From Bacillota bacterium (lineage in GTDB: Bacteria; Bacillota; Negativicutes; Sporomusales; CTSoil-080): a DNA stretch of 56,153 nt. Below, one piece after another: positions 9,700 through 17,508 of this stretch. A program made the translations under genes and the position numbers. The notes beneath the pieces were generated by a model that ran no database searches, was not told the DNA's origin, and saw nothing but the letters and a program-made list of their open reading frames with translations. Position 1 is the stretch's first letter, and each line of letters opens with the position of its first letter. The stretch covers positions 1 to 56,153 of the forward strand of contig JAGGAC010000016.1 in NCBI GenBank assembly GCA_017889635.1. Reading direction: 5' to 3'.

Positions 9700-10011
9700 T
9701 TATCCTTGTATTTCAAACACCCGGTCTAATCTGGTAAGTTCGAACAGCTCTTTGACTACCCCTCTCATACCTGCCAGGGTAACACTTCCGCCGGCCTGAA
9801 TGGCTCTTTTATTAATCGCCACCAGCACACCAAGCCCTGAACTATCAATGTACTCAAGATCGGCCATTTCCATTACGAATATGCTGTACCCCCCGCTTAT
9901 ATATTCCAGAAGCTTTTCCCGTAAACCGGCGGCATCTTCTACATACATCCTGCCGCTCAGGCTTACGATAACCCGGTTTCCAGATACACGTATCTGTTGT
10001 TCCATTTCCAT
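9700..10011 (-). CDS. STAS-domain anti-sigma factor antagonist
   Basis: A 103-residue SpoIIAA/RsbV-like protein. The phosphorylation loop MADLEYIDSSGLGVLVAI (Ser in DSSGLG, residue about 58) is intact. It is the expected substrate of the RsbW-like kinase and of the PP2C phosphatase encoded further down the same operon. ATG at 10011 is preceded by AAGGGG at good spacing. It is the first gene of the operon; a good promoter lies just upstream. Confidence 0.88.
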   Translation of the reverse strand: MEMEQQIRVSGNRVIVSLSGRMYVEDAAGLREKLLEYISGGYSIFVMEMADLEYIDSSGLGVLVAINKRAIQAGGSVTLAGMRGVVKELFELTRLDRVFEIQG

Positions 10012-10063
10012 ATTCCCCTTCTTAAGACATTATTTTTGACATTTTTCTATGTTTTTCGACATT

Positions 10064-10092
10064 ATTATACAATTTCCTCTATGTTTATCCAA
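10064..10092 (-). promoter_or_regulatory. Promoter of the STAS-chemoreceptor-phosphatase-kinase operon
   Basis: TTGGAT at 10092-10087 and TATAAT at 10069-10064 are separated by 17 bases, a good vegetative promoter about 50 bases upstream of the STAS gene. Confidence 0.6.
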
Positions 10093-10172
10093 TATTATCT
10101 AGATAAATGTTAACATTCTCACAATTATCAATAACAAAAAACCACCCTTATACGGTGGGGGCTGCGGTTAAT

Positions 10173-10233
10173 TTATCTCGTTAACAGCCTGTAAGAATAC
10201 GTCCTCTTAAGGCAGAGGGGAACAAGCTATAAC
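10173..10233 (-). repeat. Dispersed hairpin repeat, copy A
   Basis: Reading the minus strand: GTTATAGCTTG, a G+C-rich hairpin core, then TACAGGCTGTTAACGAG. It matches copies at 11590, 14436 and 26697. It lies in an intergenic stretch between the STAS operon and the tautomerase gene; apart from this repeat and the terminator beside it I see no gene in 10012-10416. Confidence 0.7.
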
Positions 10234-10257
10234 ACTTGGACTCAGTTCGCACTAAGT

Positions 10258-10291
10258 ATAAAAGCGCACCTACACAAGGTGCGCTTTTATA
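10258..10291. terminator. Intrinsic terminator downstream of the tautomerase gene
   Basis: AAAAGCGCACC pairs with GGTGCGCTTTT around a short loop, with A/T runs on both sides, so it works in either direction. Confidence 0.75.
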
Positions 10292-10416
10292 TAGTACAAG
10301 CAATATAAAACTGAAGAAATCCACATTAAGAGATTTTATTGATTTGCCTTAATGAATAATCATACAGATCATTTCATATCAGACAAAATGTTCTTGGCTG
10401 ACGAGACCTCTATTTT

Positions 10417-10617
10417 TTACTTTTTATACCCTGCTTTAATTTTATCAATTGTTTTTCCCCCGATACCGATATTGCTATCGGATAATTCTTTTATCGTAAC
10501 TAAGAAAAATTCACTTGGAATTTTGGTAATTTCGGAGGCGACCGCAGTTAATTTCTCGATAAGCTCCGCTTTCTGTTTTGTTGTTAGATTTCCGCTCTCT
10601 ATTGTTATTAATGGCAT
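10417..10617 (-). CDS. 4-oxalocrotonate tautomerase-family small protein
   Basis: A 66-residue protein of the usual length for the 4-OT family. After Met removal the N-terminus is Pro1 (MPLITIESG), the catalytic base of these enzymes. The C-terminal part has the family pattern VTIKELSDSNIGIGGK. It should catalyse keto-enol proton transfer, but the substrate cannot be told. AAAGGAGCAATATT precedes the ATG. Its role near membrane DUF4337 protein is unclear. Confidence 0.85.
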   Translation of the reverse strand: MPLITIESGNLTTKQKAELIEKLTAVASEITKIPSEFFLVTIKELSDSNIGIGGKTIDKIKAGYKK

Positions 10618-10646
10618 AATATTGCTCCTTTACATTGTTTACTTAG

Positions 10647-11195
10647 CTAAATAAGCGTCCCGACATAAGTATACAAAAACATTGCAATACCAACGCCGCC
10701 TGTGAAAAGCCCCATATACCAATAGATGTGAACCTTATTAATTGATGCCAACGAAGAAAATAGGATGCCGATTTGCAGGAAGATCAATGCCTGACCAAAC
10801 CCGCCATTAAACCGCTGAGCGGTATCACGCTCATTTTCCAATCGTTTAGCGGCCTCAGCAATTTGCTCCCGTTCAGTTTTATAACGGGCAATTCCGTCCT
10901 CATATTCGGCCAGCTTAGTTTTGTACAACTCCGCCTTCCCTGTCTCCTGGGCCGCCAAAGCCATTGCATCTCGCTGAACCTGATAGGTTGTCTCTTTAAT
11001 ACTTTTAGCCTGATAATACGCCCATTGATCAGAAGCCTGACTCTGGGCCAGCACCATTTTATTGCCATACCCGGCTGCTTTAAACCCGGTTATTGTTGCA
11101 CATACCGCTAACACTAAGGTCGTAACAGCAATAAATGTACTGATGTTTTCTTTCCATGATTTTTTTGTTTGTGTTGTTTGTGTACTTTGCTCCAT
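10647..11195 (-). CDS. DUF4337-type membrane protein
   Basis: A 182-residue protein with an N-terminal TM helix (about 20-40), the ASDQWAYYQAKSIKETTYQ block typical of DUF4337 proteins, a charged coiled-coil region (about 85-130) and two C-terminal TM helices (about 135-180). The start at 11195 is chosen because GAGG lies nine bases upstream; upstream in-frame starts exist. The function of the family is unknown. It sits 29 bases upstream of the tautomerase gene and may be cotranscribed with it. Confidence 0.75.
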   Translation of the reverse strand: MEQSTQTTQTKKSWKENISTFIAVTTLVLAVCATITGFKAAGYGNKMVLAQSQASDQWAYYQAKSIKETTYQVQRDAMALAAQETGKAELYKTKLAEYEDGIARYKTEREQIAEAAKRLENERDTAQRFNGGFGQALIFLQIGILFSSLASINKVHIYWYMGLFTGGVGIAMFLYTYVGTLI

Positions 11196-11309
11196 ATAAT
11201 GCATCCTCACTTACTAAAAATAATTGAACATAAACTAGTGTTACTCCATAAATGAGACTTAATTCAGATGGGGTTTAACCCCATCTGAATTTTAGTCGAA
11301 TTATCCAGG

Positions 11310-11365
11310 GAATAACCCGTTCTTTACTCCAGCCTGTAAAGGCTGGAGTAAAGAACGGGTTATTC
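11310..11365. repeat. Perfect 56-bp inverted repeat (26-bp arms, 4-base loop)
   Basis: GAATAACCCGTTC... is followed by its exact complement with only GTAA between the arms. No T run follows on either strand, so it is not a standard terminator. A weaker GGGGTTAACCCC-type palindrome lies just before it at about 11268-11289. Confidence 0.85.
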
Positions 11366-11384
11366 ATCGGATAAAATGGCAAGG

Positions 11385-11537
11385 TTAATATTTCAATACA
11401 AATAACAAAACTCCTGCTGCCACATACCTACAGCCACAAGCAAAACAATGCAACCCAGCCCGCAGCCATTCATCTGTCAACCGTTTAAGCTGTACAGAGC
11501 ATCCTGGAAAAATATGATCAAGTAAAATCACCAGCAA
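11385..11537 (-). CDS. Possible small Cys-rich membrane-associated protein (50 aa)
   Basis: A TTG codon at 11537 follows GGAGG with 7-base spacing. The 50-codon frame has a hydrophobic start (LLVILLDHIF), a central CFACGC motif with another Cys upstream, and a hydrophobic end (AAGVLLFVLKY). I do not recognise it. The ribosome site and the paired Cys residues favour a real gene; the short length and TTG start argue for caution. Confidence 0.35.
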   Translation of the reverse strand: MLVILLDHIFPGCSVQLKRLTDEWLRAGLHCFACGCRYVAAGVLLFVLKY

Positions 11538-11589
11538 GTTTTATCCTCCACCTGCTGGACATAGATTATAATATAAATTTGTTCAAAAT

Positions 11590-11651
11590 ATTATAGCCTG
11601 TTACTCTCCGGCCTAAAATGGCGAAAGCTTACAGGCTATTAACGAAATATA
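11590..11651 (+). repeat. Dispersed hairpin repeat, copy B
   Basis: Begins ATTATAGCCTGTTACTC and ends TTACAGGCTATTAACG. Same layout as copies A and C: AGCCTG/CAGGCT outer pair and a GC-rich inner arm, here more diverged. Confidence 0.65.
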
Positions 11652-11731
11652 AGCGAGTCTTGTTTTCGGCATCAATTAATTGCAGAGGAAGGGTTTGTTC
11701 ACTAGTCAAAAACTTGGAGGAGGATAAGTTC

Positions 11732-11944
11732 GTGGACCGTCCTGAGAAAGAGGCTAAACCAGAGAAAGACCCGCAAATAGTAGGCGATTTACACACCGGT
11801 AACGGCATTGTCATATTTATAATGTACATATTGAAGGATCTTCTGACACAGCAAATGGTAAATCCGCTCACCAACTTCCGCAACATTATCGAATTGGCAA
11901 GAACTATTGCCGCACTGAATGACAGCATCAAACCACCGCAATAA
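11732..11944 (+). CDS. Small hypothetical protein (70 aa)
   Basis: GTG at 11732 lies 7-8 bases after GGAGGAGG, a strong ribosome site that decides the start; the frame is open further upstream only through the repeat. The product starts with a charged segment (DRPEKEAKPEKDPQ), has one hydrophobic segment (GIVIFIMYILKDLL) and an amphipathic helix ending ALNDSIKPPQ. It may be a small membrane-anchored protein. No family recognised. It converges on the DUF3793 gene, 35 bases away. Confidence 0.5.
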   Translation: MDRPEKEAKPEKDPQIVGDLHTGNGIVIFIMYILKDLLTQQMVNPLTNFRNIIELARTIAALNDSIKPPQ

Positions 11945-11979
11945 AAACAAACCAACCATTCCTCAGTCTCCACCAAGCG

Positions 11980-12624
11980 TCAGACACAATATGACTCCAC
12001 TATGTTGCCACACATAATTTCATATGGTGACAATCCTTTCGCTATCAAACTTGAAATCCAAGACCGCTCAGCGGCAAATTTCTGCATAAGCGCCTGTGAC
12101 TCCTTACGATTGCCATAAACAATCCAGGCGCCTTTATAAGTCGATGGTAAATCAGTCAGCGCCATAAATCCTAAAACATCTTTCAATGGAATACCTAAAA
12201 TAATCCCTATTTCATGGGGACAATAACTGCAATAGCGGCCACAAAGCGTGCTAAGGCAACTTTCAACCCCTTCCTCTACCGGATACCCCAGATTCTTCAT
12301 AAAGTAATTTATATCCTTGTCACACAGGCATTGCTTAAGTGTATCCGCGCGATAAAACAGCAGGATTTCGCAGCAAGACGACTGGCGCATTATCAGCACT
12401 TTAACCAAAGTATCCGCGAATATTTCGCTTCCATATTCGCGCCACAAAGTCAGAAGATTGCTATTTTTAGAATTCGCCAGCGACAATATTGTCGCCGGCT
12501 TGCTTCCTAATATCGTTGGAGCCAGAGCAACAGTCAACCATCCTAAAAAAGCTTTTGCTTGTTCAGACAGTGGTTTTTTTATTGCTGGCTTTTTACCTGA
12601 CCACAATGGACAAGGACGAATCAT
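11980..12624 (-). CDS. DUF3793 family protein
   Basis: A 214-residue soluble protein with the DUF3793 features: APTILGSKPATILSL near residue 35, a Cys-containing middle, CPHEIGIILGIPLKDVLGFM near 135, and a YGN block near 170. Family members are commonly found next to flavodoxins in anaerobic Firmicutes, as here (28 bases downstream of one). The role is unknown; the flavodoxin pairing and the upstream Fur-type palindrome suggest iron limitation. Confidence 0.85.
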   Translation of the reverse strand: MIRPCPLWSGKKPAIKKPLSEQAKAFLGWLTVALAPTILGSKPATILSLANSKNSNLLTLWREYGSEIFADTLVKVLIMRQSSCCEILLFYRADTLKQCLCDKDINYFMKNLGYPVEEGVESCLSTLCGRYCSYCPHEIGIILGIPLKDVLGFMALTDLPSTYKGAWIVYGNRKESQALMQKFAAERSWISSLIAKGLSPYEIMCGNIVESYCV

Positions 12625-12651
12625 TATCCTTCACCATACCTTTTTCTCGAA

Positions 12652-13089
12652 TCAGGAGATAACTGTCGCGAGTTTTTTTCCTATCTCCCAGCACTTCGAC
12701 AGCCCCGTTTCATCAGGAGTATTTCTTATAATTAACCCCTGTTCAACCAGTAGTGCTCCATAACCGCACATCCGAGTTTCCCAATCTTGCATCCATTTAC
12801 CATCACCCCAATCATAAGAACCAAAAAGAACAAGCGGTTTTTTATTTATCGCCGCTTCACTCAAAGAACTTATAAACGGTTCCATTTCACTTTCTTCTAA
12901 AACCTCATCCCCCATTGCCGGGCATCCAATAGCAATAGCATCAGAATCAATAAAAGCTAGACTCGAAACCTGGTCAACAGGAAGTACACTTACCTCCATC
13001 TCGCCGACAGCTGCTCCCAATGCTATAGCTTCAGCCATCATTTGAGTATTTCCAGTTCCACTCCAATACACAACCGCAATTTTTTTCAT
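12652..13089 (-). CDS. Flavodoxin
   Basis: A 145-residue FMN electron carrier. The phosphate loop WSGTGNTQMMAEAI (residues 9-22) and the second FMN loop GSYDWGDGKWMQDWE (about 90-105) are both present; length is typical of short-chain flavodoxins. It would replace ferredoxin when iron is scarce. ATG follows AGGGGGAATAGAG. It leads a two-gene operon with DUF3793, and a perfect Fur-like palindrome lies 67 bases upstream. Confidence 0.93.
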   Translation of the reverse strand: MKKIAVVYWSGTGNTQMMAEAIALGAAVGEMEVSVLPVDQVSSLAFIDSDAIAIGCPAMGDEVLEESEMEPFISSLSEAAINKKPLVLFGSYDWGDGKWMQDWETRMCGYGALLVEQGLIIRNTPDETGLSKCWEIGKKLATVIS

Positions 13090-13155
13090 CTCTATTCCCC
13101 CTTCAATATTAACTACTTCTGATCATCTGCAATGCTACAAAACTTTCACCCATCC

Positions 13156-13198
13156 TGCGCATCTAATGATAATGAGTTTCATTATCATTAGATGCGCA
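13156..13198. promoter_or_regulatory. Fur box in a perfect 43-bp palindrome
   Basis: Arms of 20 bp around GTT contain TAATGATAATGA / TCATTATCATTA, close to the Fur consensus GATAATGATAATCATTATC. It lies between the porin stop and the flavodoxin start. The long stem could also end porin transcription. Confidence 0.75.
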
Positions 13199-13222
13199 AA
13201 AAAAATATTCTCTTCTATTTCA

Positions 13223-14176
13223 CTAAAAAGCGTGACTTAAAGTTACCTCCAGTTTTGTATTGTTCTCTCCATTACTAATGACTTTCTGGTCCTTATACAC
13301 AACTTCCAGACCGTTAGCATTACTCAGTTGATAAGTAACGCCATAATGAATGCCACGATTATCATTATCATAGTCACTTTGTTTACCCATATCGCCATTT
13401 GTCTCAACCCTAAAACCGGTAATATAGGTTGCTATTTTATCACTGAAACCGTAATTCCATCTAGCGGTATAAGCTTGATTATCACTGCTGCTATTTGACT
13501 TTGTAAATTCGGTGGTAAAACTATTCTTACCTAATTTATATGTACCATCAACTGCCCAATGATTTGTCGTTCCATTAGTATCATCCTGATAGCGCCCCAT
13601 CGTAATACCACAATTCAACCGTTCCCCTGGCGTAAACCCAGTCCGCAGTGCATATAGCTTATTATCCAGCGAACCTTGATTATCCTCTTTGGCAATAAGT
13701 CCTGTCAGCTCAATATTACCAATTGTTCCATCAGCACTCAACCCGTCGACAAAGTTCCTTTTCCCAATATTGCTATCAGGTCGGCTGTACAAAAGTGCAG
13801 TTTTACCAACCGCAACATCCTGGCGGCCTAATTTATACACCATTTGCTCAGTCTTATAATTTAATCCGAACTGATCCAAAGCCACTGCCGATTTATTATC
13901 GTCCCCATAAACATCGAGATTATAATCACCAAAGGACGGATTCGTTGCATATTGCGCCCCAATCCTGCCGTACAACGACCAGCCAGCGCCTAGTTCAGCT
14001 TCAGCCTTAAGCTTAAGAGAATACATCGCCGCTGAACTATTCGCACTTCCTTCCGCCGTGTCTTTCTCAACTTTTAATGTTGCATCGCCGCTAAAAGTTA
14101 CCGTCTCAGCAGCAAAGGCCATTGGAGCAAATAAATTCATTCCCACTAAAACACCGGCAAAAATCTTTTTCATCAT
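13223..14176 (-). CDS. Outer-membrane beta-barrel porin
   Basis: A 317-residue protein with a signal peptide (MMKKIFAGVLVGMNLFAPMAFA, cleavage after AFA), then alternating strands ending in LSHAF; the terminal Phe is the usual recognition mark for outer-membrane assembly. Strand-turn patterns such as YKLGRQDVAVGKTALLY and YGVTYQL recur. The start at 14176 is fixed by ACGAGGAG. It shows that the organism is a diderm. The placement between flavodoxin and feo genes suggests a role in metal uptake or iron-dependent expression, but substrate is unknown. Confidence 0.88.
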   Translation of the reverse strand: MMKKIFAGVLVGMNLFAPMAFAAETVTFSGDATLKVEKDTAEGSANSSAAMYSLKLKAEAELGAGWSLYGRIGAQYATNPSFGDYNLDVYGDDNKSAVALDQFGLNYKTEQMVYKLGRQDVAVGKTALLYSRPDSNIGKRNFVDGLSADGTIGNIELTGLIAKEDNQGSLDNKLYALRTGFTPGERLNCGITMGRYQDDTNGTTNHWAVDGTYKLGKNSFTTEFTKSNSSSDNQAYTARWNYGFSDKIATYITGFRVETNGDMGKQSDYDNDNRGIHYGVTYQLSNANGLEVVYKDQKVISNGENNTKLEVTLSHAF

Positions 14177-14223
14177 ATAATCACTCCTCGTAACTTGGTA
14201 ATTCTCCGCCATTTAAACTGTCT

Positions 14224-14391
14224 TCAAGCACTTGTCTTAGATTGAAGCGACTTACAATTATCGCAGCCACTCGAATTTTTGCATGAACTGCCGCAGCTGC
14301 AGGTTTTTTTACCGGTAATTGTTTGCCACCCCAGGTACGCTACATACCCCAGCGCAGCTAACCCCAGACTAGCCAAAACAACCGTTTCCAT
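14224..14391 (-). CDS. FeoB-associated Cys-rich membrane protein
   Basis: A 55-residue protein of the FeoB_associated family. One N-terminal TM helix (METVVLASLGLAALGYVAYLG), then a cytoplasmic tail with CSCGSSC and CDNC motifs. The ribosome site GGGAGGG precedes the ATG. It is in the feo cluster on the same strand as feoB and is thought to help ferrous-iron uptake. A repeat (copy C) separates it from the DUF2325 gene. Confidence 0.88.
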   Translation of the reverse strand: METVVLASLGLAALGYVAYLGWQTITGKKTCSCGSSCKNSSGCDNCKSLQSKTSA

Positions 14392-14435
14392 CCTAAGCCC
14401 TCCCTTTCAAATATAAGTAAGTCTTGTATTCGTAT

Positions 14436-14498
14436 GTTATAGCCTGCTCCCCTCCGGCCCTAAGAGGGCGGAGTCTTACAGGCTGTTAACGAGATAAA
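14436..14498 (+). repeat. Dispersed hairpin repeat, copy C
   Basis: The clearest copy: GTTATAGCCTG, then CTCCGGCCCT/AGGGCGGAG hairpin, then ACAGGCTGTTAACGAG. It overlaps the 3' end of the DUF2325 gene and supplies its stop codon. Confidence 0.75.
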
Positions 14499-14777
14499 CT
14501 TTCCTGCTAGCAACTGTTCCTCAACCGCCCGCCACGATCTTTTGGCGAAAACCAACGGTATGGCGCGAGACTTGGCAAGAAACTTCACATTTTTTGCTGT
14601 AGCGTGATTAATATAATCAGTCAAAACCACAATGAAAGCAGTAGCCTTTGGCACCCTAAGCTTATTTTTATCAATTGCTTTTCGACCAGAAATATGAACG
14701 AGTTCGGTAACGCCCCGCAGATATAAATTCTTTTCAATTCCCCCAAGATAATCACCGCCAACAACAACAACCGACAT
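14460..14777 (-). CDS. DUF2325 protein in the feo cluster
   Basis: A 105-residue protein with the DUF2325 layout: GGDYLGGIEKNL near residue 7, RKAIDKNKLRVPKAT in the middle, VVLTDYINHATAKNVKFLAK near 50-70. These proteins look like small single-domain nucleotide- or metal-binding folds of unknown role, often near Fe transport genes. The last 12 or so residues (ISLTACKTPPS) are encoded by repeat copy C, so the natural C-terminus was probably replaced. ATG has GGGAGGGAGCAGT upstream. Confidence 0.8.
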   Translation of the reverse strand: MSVVVVGGDYLGGIEKNLYLRGVTELVHISGRKAIDKNKLRVPKATAFIVVLTDYINHATAKNVKFLAKSRAIPLVFAKRSWRAVEEQLLAGKFISLTACKTPPS

Positions 14778-14829
14778 ACTGCTCCCTCCCCATTTCTTTT
14801 ACTACTTAAATTAATCTTGAATTCATCAC

Positions 14830-16980
14830 TTAATACCCTAAAAACATGCCGATCCGATACACCCCAAACGATACAATCCAGGCCAACGCCACTGAATATA
14901 GAACCGAAAAAGACATCCATTTCCACGAGTTTGTCTCACGACGCACAACAGCCATCGTGGCGATGCACGGAGTATAAATCAGTGAGAAAACCATTAAGAC
15001 ATATGCCACTAACGGACTAAGCGCCGGATCAGTCGTTAAGCTTTCCTGAAGCTCTGCAGTATCATCTTCCGCTGCTCCTACACTGTACAATGTCCCCATA
15101 GTACTAACCACAATTTCTTTCGCCGAAAAACCAGTAAATAAACTTACCCCTATTTTCCAGTCAAATCCCAACGGTTTTATCAGCGGTTCAATTAAGTGCC
15201 CAAATTGCCCAGCATAACTCCCCGCCAGCTTTTCCGCCGCCTGCTCTTTATCCAGCTTTGCTATTTCAGCTTCATGCTCATCAGCTTCGCCATCATTCAC
15301 ATTTGCATTATACGCCGCGTCAGATGCTGCTTTCAATTGCTCAAAATCCTTGCTATATGAAACATCAGCAGGATAACTAACAAAAAACCAGACTAAAATA
15401 GATGCCGCCAAAATAATCGTACCAGCCTTTTTCAAGTACAGGCTGCCGCGCTCCCACATATGGGTCAGAATACTGCGTAAAGTTGGAATATGATACGCCG
15501 GCATCTCCATCGCAAAAGGCTCAGTCTCGCCAGGAAACAAGAATTTGCGGAATATCCAGGCCATTATTACTGCCAGGACAATTCCCAGGATATAAATTGA
15601 AAACATTACCGTTCCGGCATAACTTTCAGAGAAGAAAGCTGCCGTTAGTAAAGTATAAACAGGCAGTCGGGCACTGCAACTCATCAGTGGCGCCACCAAA
15701 ATCGTAACCATTCTGTCGCGCGGATTTTCTAACGTCCGCGCCCCCATTATTGCCGGTATATTACAGCCGAAACCAACCAGCAATGGAATAAACGACTTGC
15801 CATGAAGGCCGACAGATTTCATAATGCGATCCATAACAAAAGCCGCCCGCGCCATATAGCCTGTATCTTCCAGCAAAGCAATACCTAAAAACAAAAGCAA
15901 TATCTGAGGCAAAAAACTTACAACCATTCCTACCCCGCCAATAATGCCGTCTACCACTAGAGACTTAAGATCACCGTCAGTCAAATATAAACTAACGAAA
16001 TCACCCAGCCATTTTGCACCGTTCTCAATCCACTCCTGCGGATAGGCACCAATAGTAAACACCAAATTAAACAACAGCCACATAATTCCAAGGAAGATCG
16101 GCAATCCCAGCACCCTATTAGTCAACACCCGATCCACCTTATCAGAAGTTGTTTGGGAAATCTCGTTATTCACACTAACCACATCCCGGTAAACTTCGCC
16201 GACAAAATAGTAGCGCCGTTCTGCAAATACAACCTCAAGTTCCTCACCAAACAAGCCCTGCAACTTTTTCCTGGCATTTTCAGCCACCGACCGAACTCGT
16301 TCCCCTCCAGGGAACGCTGCTACTAAGTCAATAACCTCCTTATCATTTTCTAACATCTTGATTGCCAACCACCGCAATGGATACTTTTCAGGCGCAACGC
16401 CCTTAAGCACCGACCAAACTTCTTTGATCTTTGCCTCAATCTCCGGTCCATAATCCATCGTAAACGGCTGCTGCTTTCTTTCCTGTGCTACACCAGCCAC
16501 CGTTGCCAGAAGATCTTCCGTCCCCCGATTACGGTTACCTACCGTCCGGACTACCGGAACACCAAGCCTCCGCGTCAGAGCCTGATCATCAATCTTATGG
16601 CCCATCTTTTCGGCAACATCAGCCATGTTCAGCGCAACTACCATCGGTTGCTCCAACTCCAAAAGCTGCACCGCCAAATACAAATTTCGCTCCAAATTAG
16701 ACGCATCCAAGATATTTACAAGAATATCCGGCCGGTCATTTAAAATTGCATTACGGGCCACCAATTCGTCAAGCGCCCGCGCTGTTAAACTATAAGTACC
16801 AGGCAAATCAACGACCTGAAAGTTTCTACCCCGAAAACGTCGGAACCCCTCTCTTTTCTCCACCGTCACCCCGGAATAATTACCTACATGCTGACGCGCA
16901 CCAGTAATATTATTAAAAATAGTAGTTTTTCCCGAGTTAGGATTACCCGCCAAAGCAATAGTTAAATTATTAGTTGCCAC
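14830..16980 (-). CDS. feoB: Ferrous iron transporter FeoB
   Basis: A 716-residue Fe(II) transporter of the inner membrane. N-terminal G domain with GNPNSGKT (13-20), switch region GVTVEKR, DLPGTYSL and NMAD; helical GDI domain about 170-270; then two Gate repeats and about eight or more TM helices (PLLVGFGCNIPAIMGART, YTPCIATMAVVRRE). A charged linker about 560-590 (DGEADEHEAEIAKLDKEQ) is within normal variation. Start is GTG at 16980 after AGGAGGAG. feoA lies 69 bases upstream, and Fur-type boxes precede feoA. Confidence 0.96.
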   Translation of the reverse strand: MATNNLTIALAGNPNSGKTTIFNNITGARQHVGNYSGVTVEKREGFRRFRGRNFQVVDLPGTYSLTARALDELVARNAILNDRPDILVNILDASNLERNLYLAVQLLELEQPMVVALNMADVAEKMGHKIDDQALTRRLGVPVVRTVGNRNRGTEDLLATVAGVAQERKQQPFTMDYGPEIEAKIKEVWSVLKGVAPEKYPLRWLAIKMLENDKEVIDLVAAFPGGERVRSVAENARKKLQGLFGEELEVVFAERRYYFVGEVYRDVVSVNNEISQTTSDKVDRVLTNRVLGLPIFLGIMWLLFNLVFTIGAYPQEWIENGAKWLGDFVSLYLTDGDLKSLVVDGIIGGVGMVVSFLPQILLLFLGIALLEDTGYMARAAFVMDRIMKSVGLHGKSFIPLLVGFGCNIPAIMGARTLENPRDRMVTILVAPLMSCSARLPVYTLLTAAFFSESYAGTVMFSIYILGIVLAVIMAWIFRKFLFPGETEPFAMEMPAYHIPTLRSILTHMWERGSLYLKKAGTIILAASILVWFFVSYPADVSYSKDFEQLKAASDAAYNANVNDGEADEHEAEIAKLDKEQAAEKLAGSYAGQFGHLIEPLIKPLGFDWKIGVSLFTGFSAKEIVVSTMGTLYSVGAAEDDTAELQESLTTDPALSPLVAYVLMVFSLIYTPCIATMAVVRRETNSWKWMSFSVLYSVALAWIVSFGVYRIGMFLGY

Positions 16981-17049
16981 TTAGTCTCCTCCTAAAAAAC
17001 AATATAAATATAAGTTCTTGTCTACTGCGACCGCAGTTCACTATACTGA

Positions 17050-17280
17050 TCATTCAGTCTGCACCTCAATTATCGCCGCCTCCGATTTACGCAGTGATAA
17101 ATTGAAATTCTTTACCTTAATCTCCATTGGATCGCCAAGCGGAGCATACTTCTGCACACACACTCTACTCCCGGCCACAATTCCCAAATCAATAATGCGG
17201 CCTTTTATCTTCCCTCTGCCGTTAACCTTAGTCACAACACCTATCTCGCCTGGCTTCAACTGATTTAGTGTTTTCAGCAT
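17050..17280 (-). CDS. feoA: FeoA ferrous iron transport accessory protein
   Basis: A 76-residue SH3-like FeoA protein (LKPGEIGVVTKVNGRG, RIIDLGIVAGSRVCV, GDPMEIKV, NLSLRKSEAAIIEV). It acts with FeoB at the membrane. Strong ribosome site AGGAGGAGAAAAGT. It is the first gene of the feo operon, with a Fur-like box ending about 30 bases upstream of the start codon. Confidence 0.95.
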   Translation of the reverse strand: MLKTLNQLKPGEIGVVTKVNGRGKIKGRIIDLGIVAGSRVCVQKYAPLGDPMEIKVKNFNLSLRKSEAAIIEVQTE

Positions 17281-17308
17281 ACTTTTCTCCTCCTATCATT
17301 CACTAAAC

Positions 17309-17331
17309 ATTAATGATACTCATTCTCAATA
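17309..17331 (-). promoter_or_regulatory. Fur-like box upstream of feoA
   Basis: Minus strand TTGAGAATGAGTATCATTAA fits the Fur pattern and sits just upstream of the feoA ribosome site, overlapping where the promoter should be. Confidence 0.6.
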
Positions 17332-17467
17332 CAACGGTATTTTTTTGACAGCTAATTTTAAAAGACTCAGCAGCTAAACGACATACCTATTGTCGCGTAC
17401 CTTTGCTCTTCCTTCTCAATATTGCTGTCACCATTAATAATATTTCTAATTGTACTTTTTTAGATAT

Positions 17468-17492
17468 TGGGAATCATTATCAATTAAATGAT
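17468..17492. promoter_or_regulatory. Second Fur-like box
   Basis: GGGAATCATTATCAATTAAATGATAA contains two overlapping half-site pairs (TTATCA...TGATAA). It is about 190 bases upstream of feoA, in a 309-base gap that holds the two boxes, a hairpin at 17509-17556 and no gene that I can see. Confidence 0.5.
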
Positions 17493-17508
17493 AAACAAAC
17501 TTTTTCCC

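Noticed and set aside
11629-11976. A 115-codon minus-strand frame opposite the 70-residue gene
   Set aside because: No ribosome site at its start, and the plus-strand gene has a very strong one. Taken as a shadow frame.
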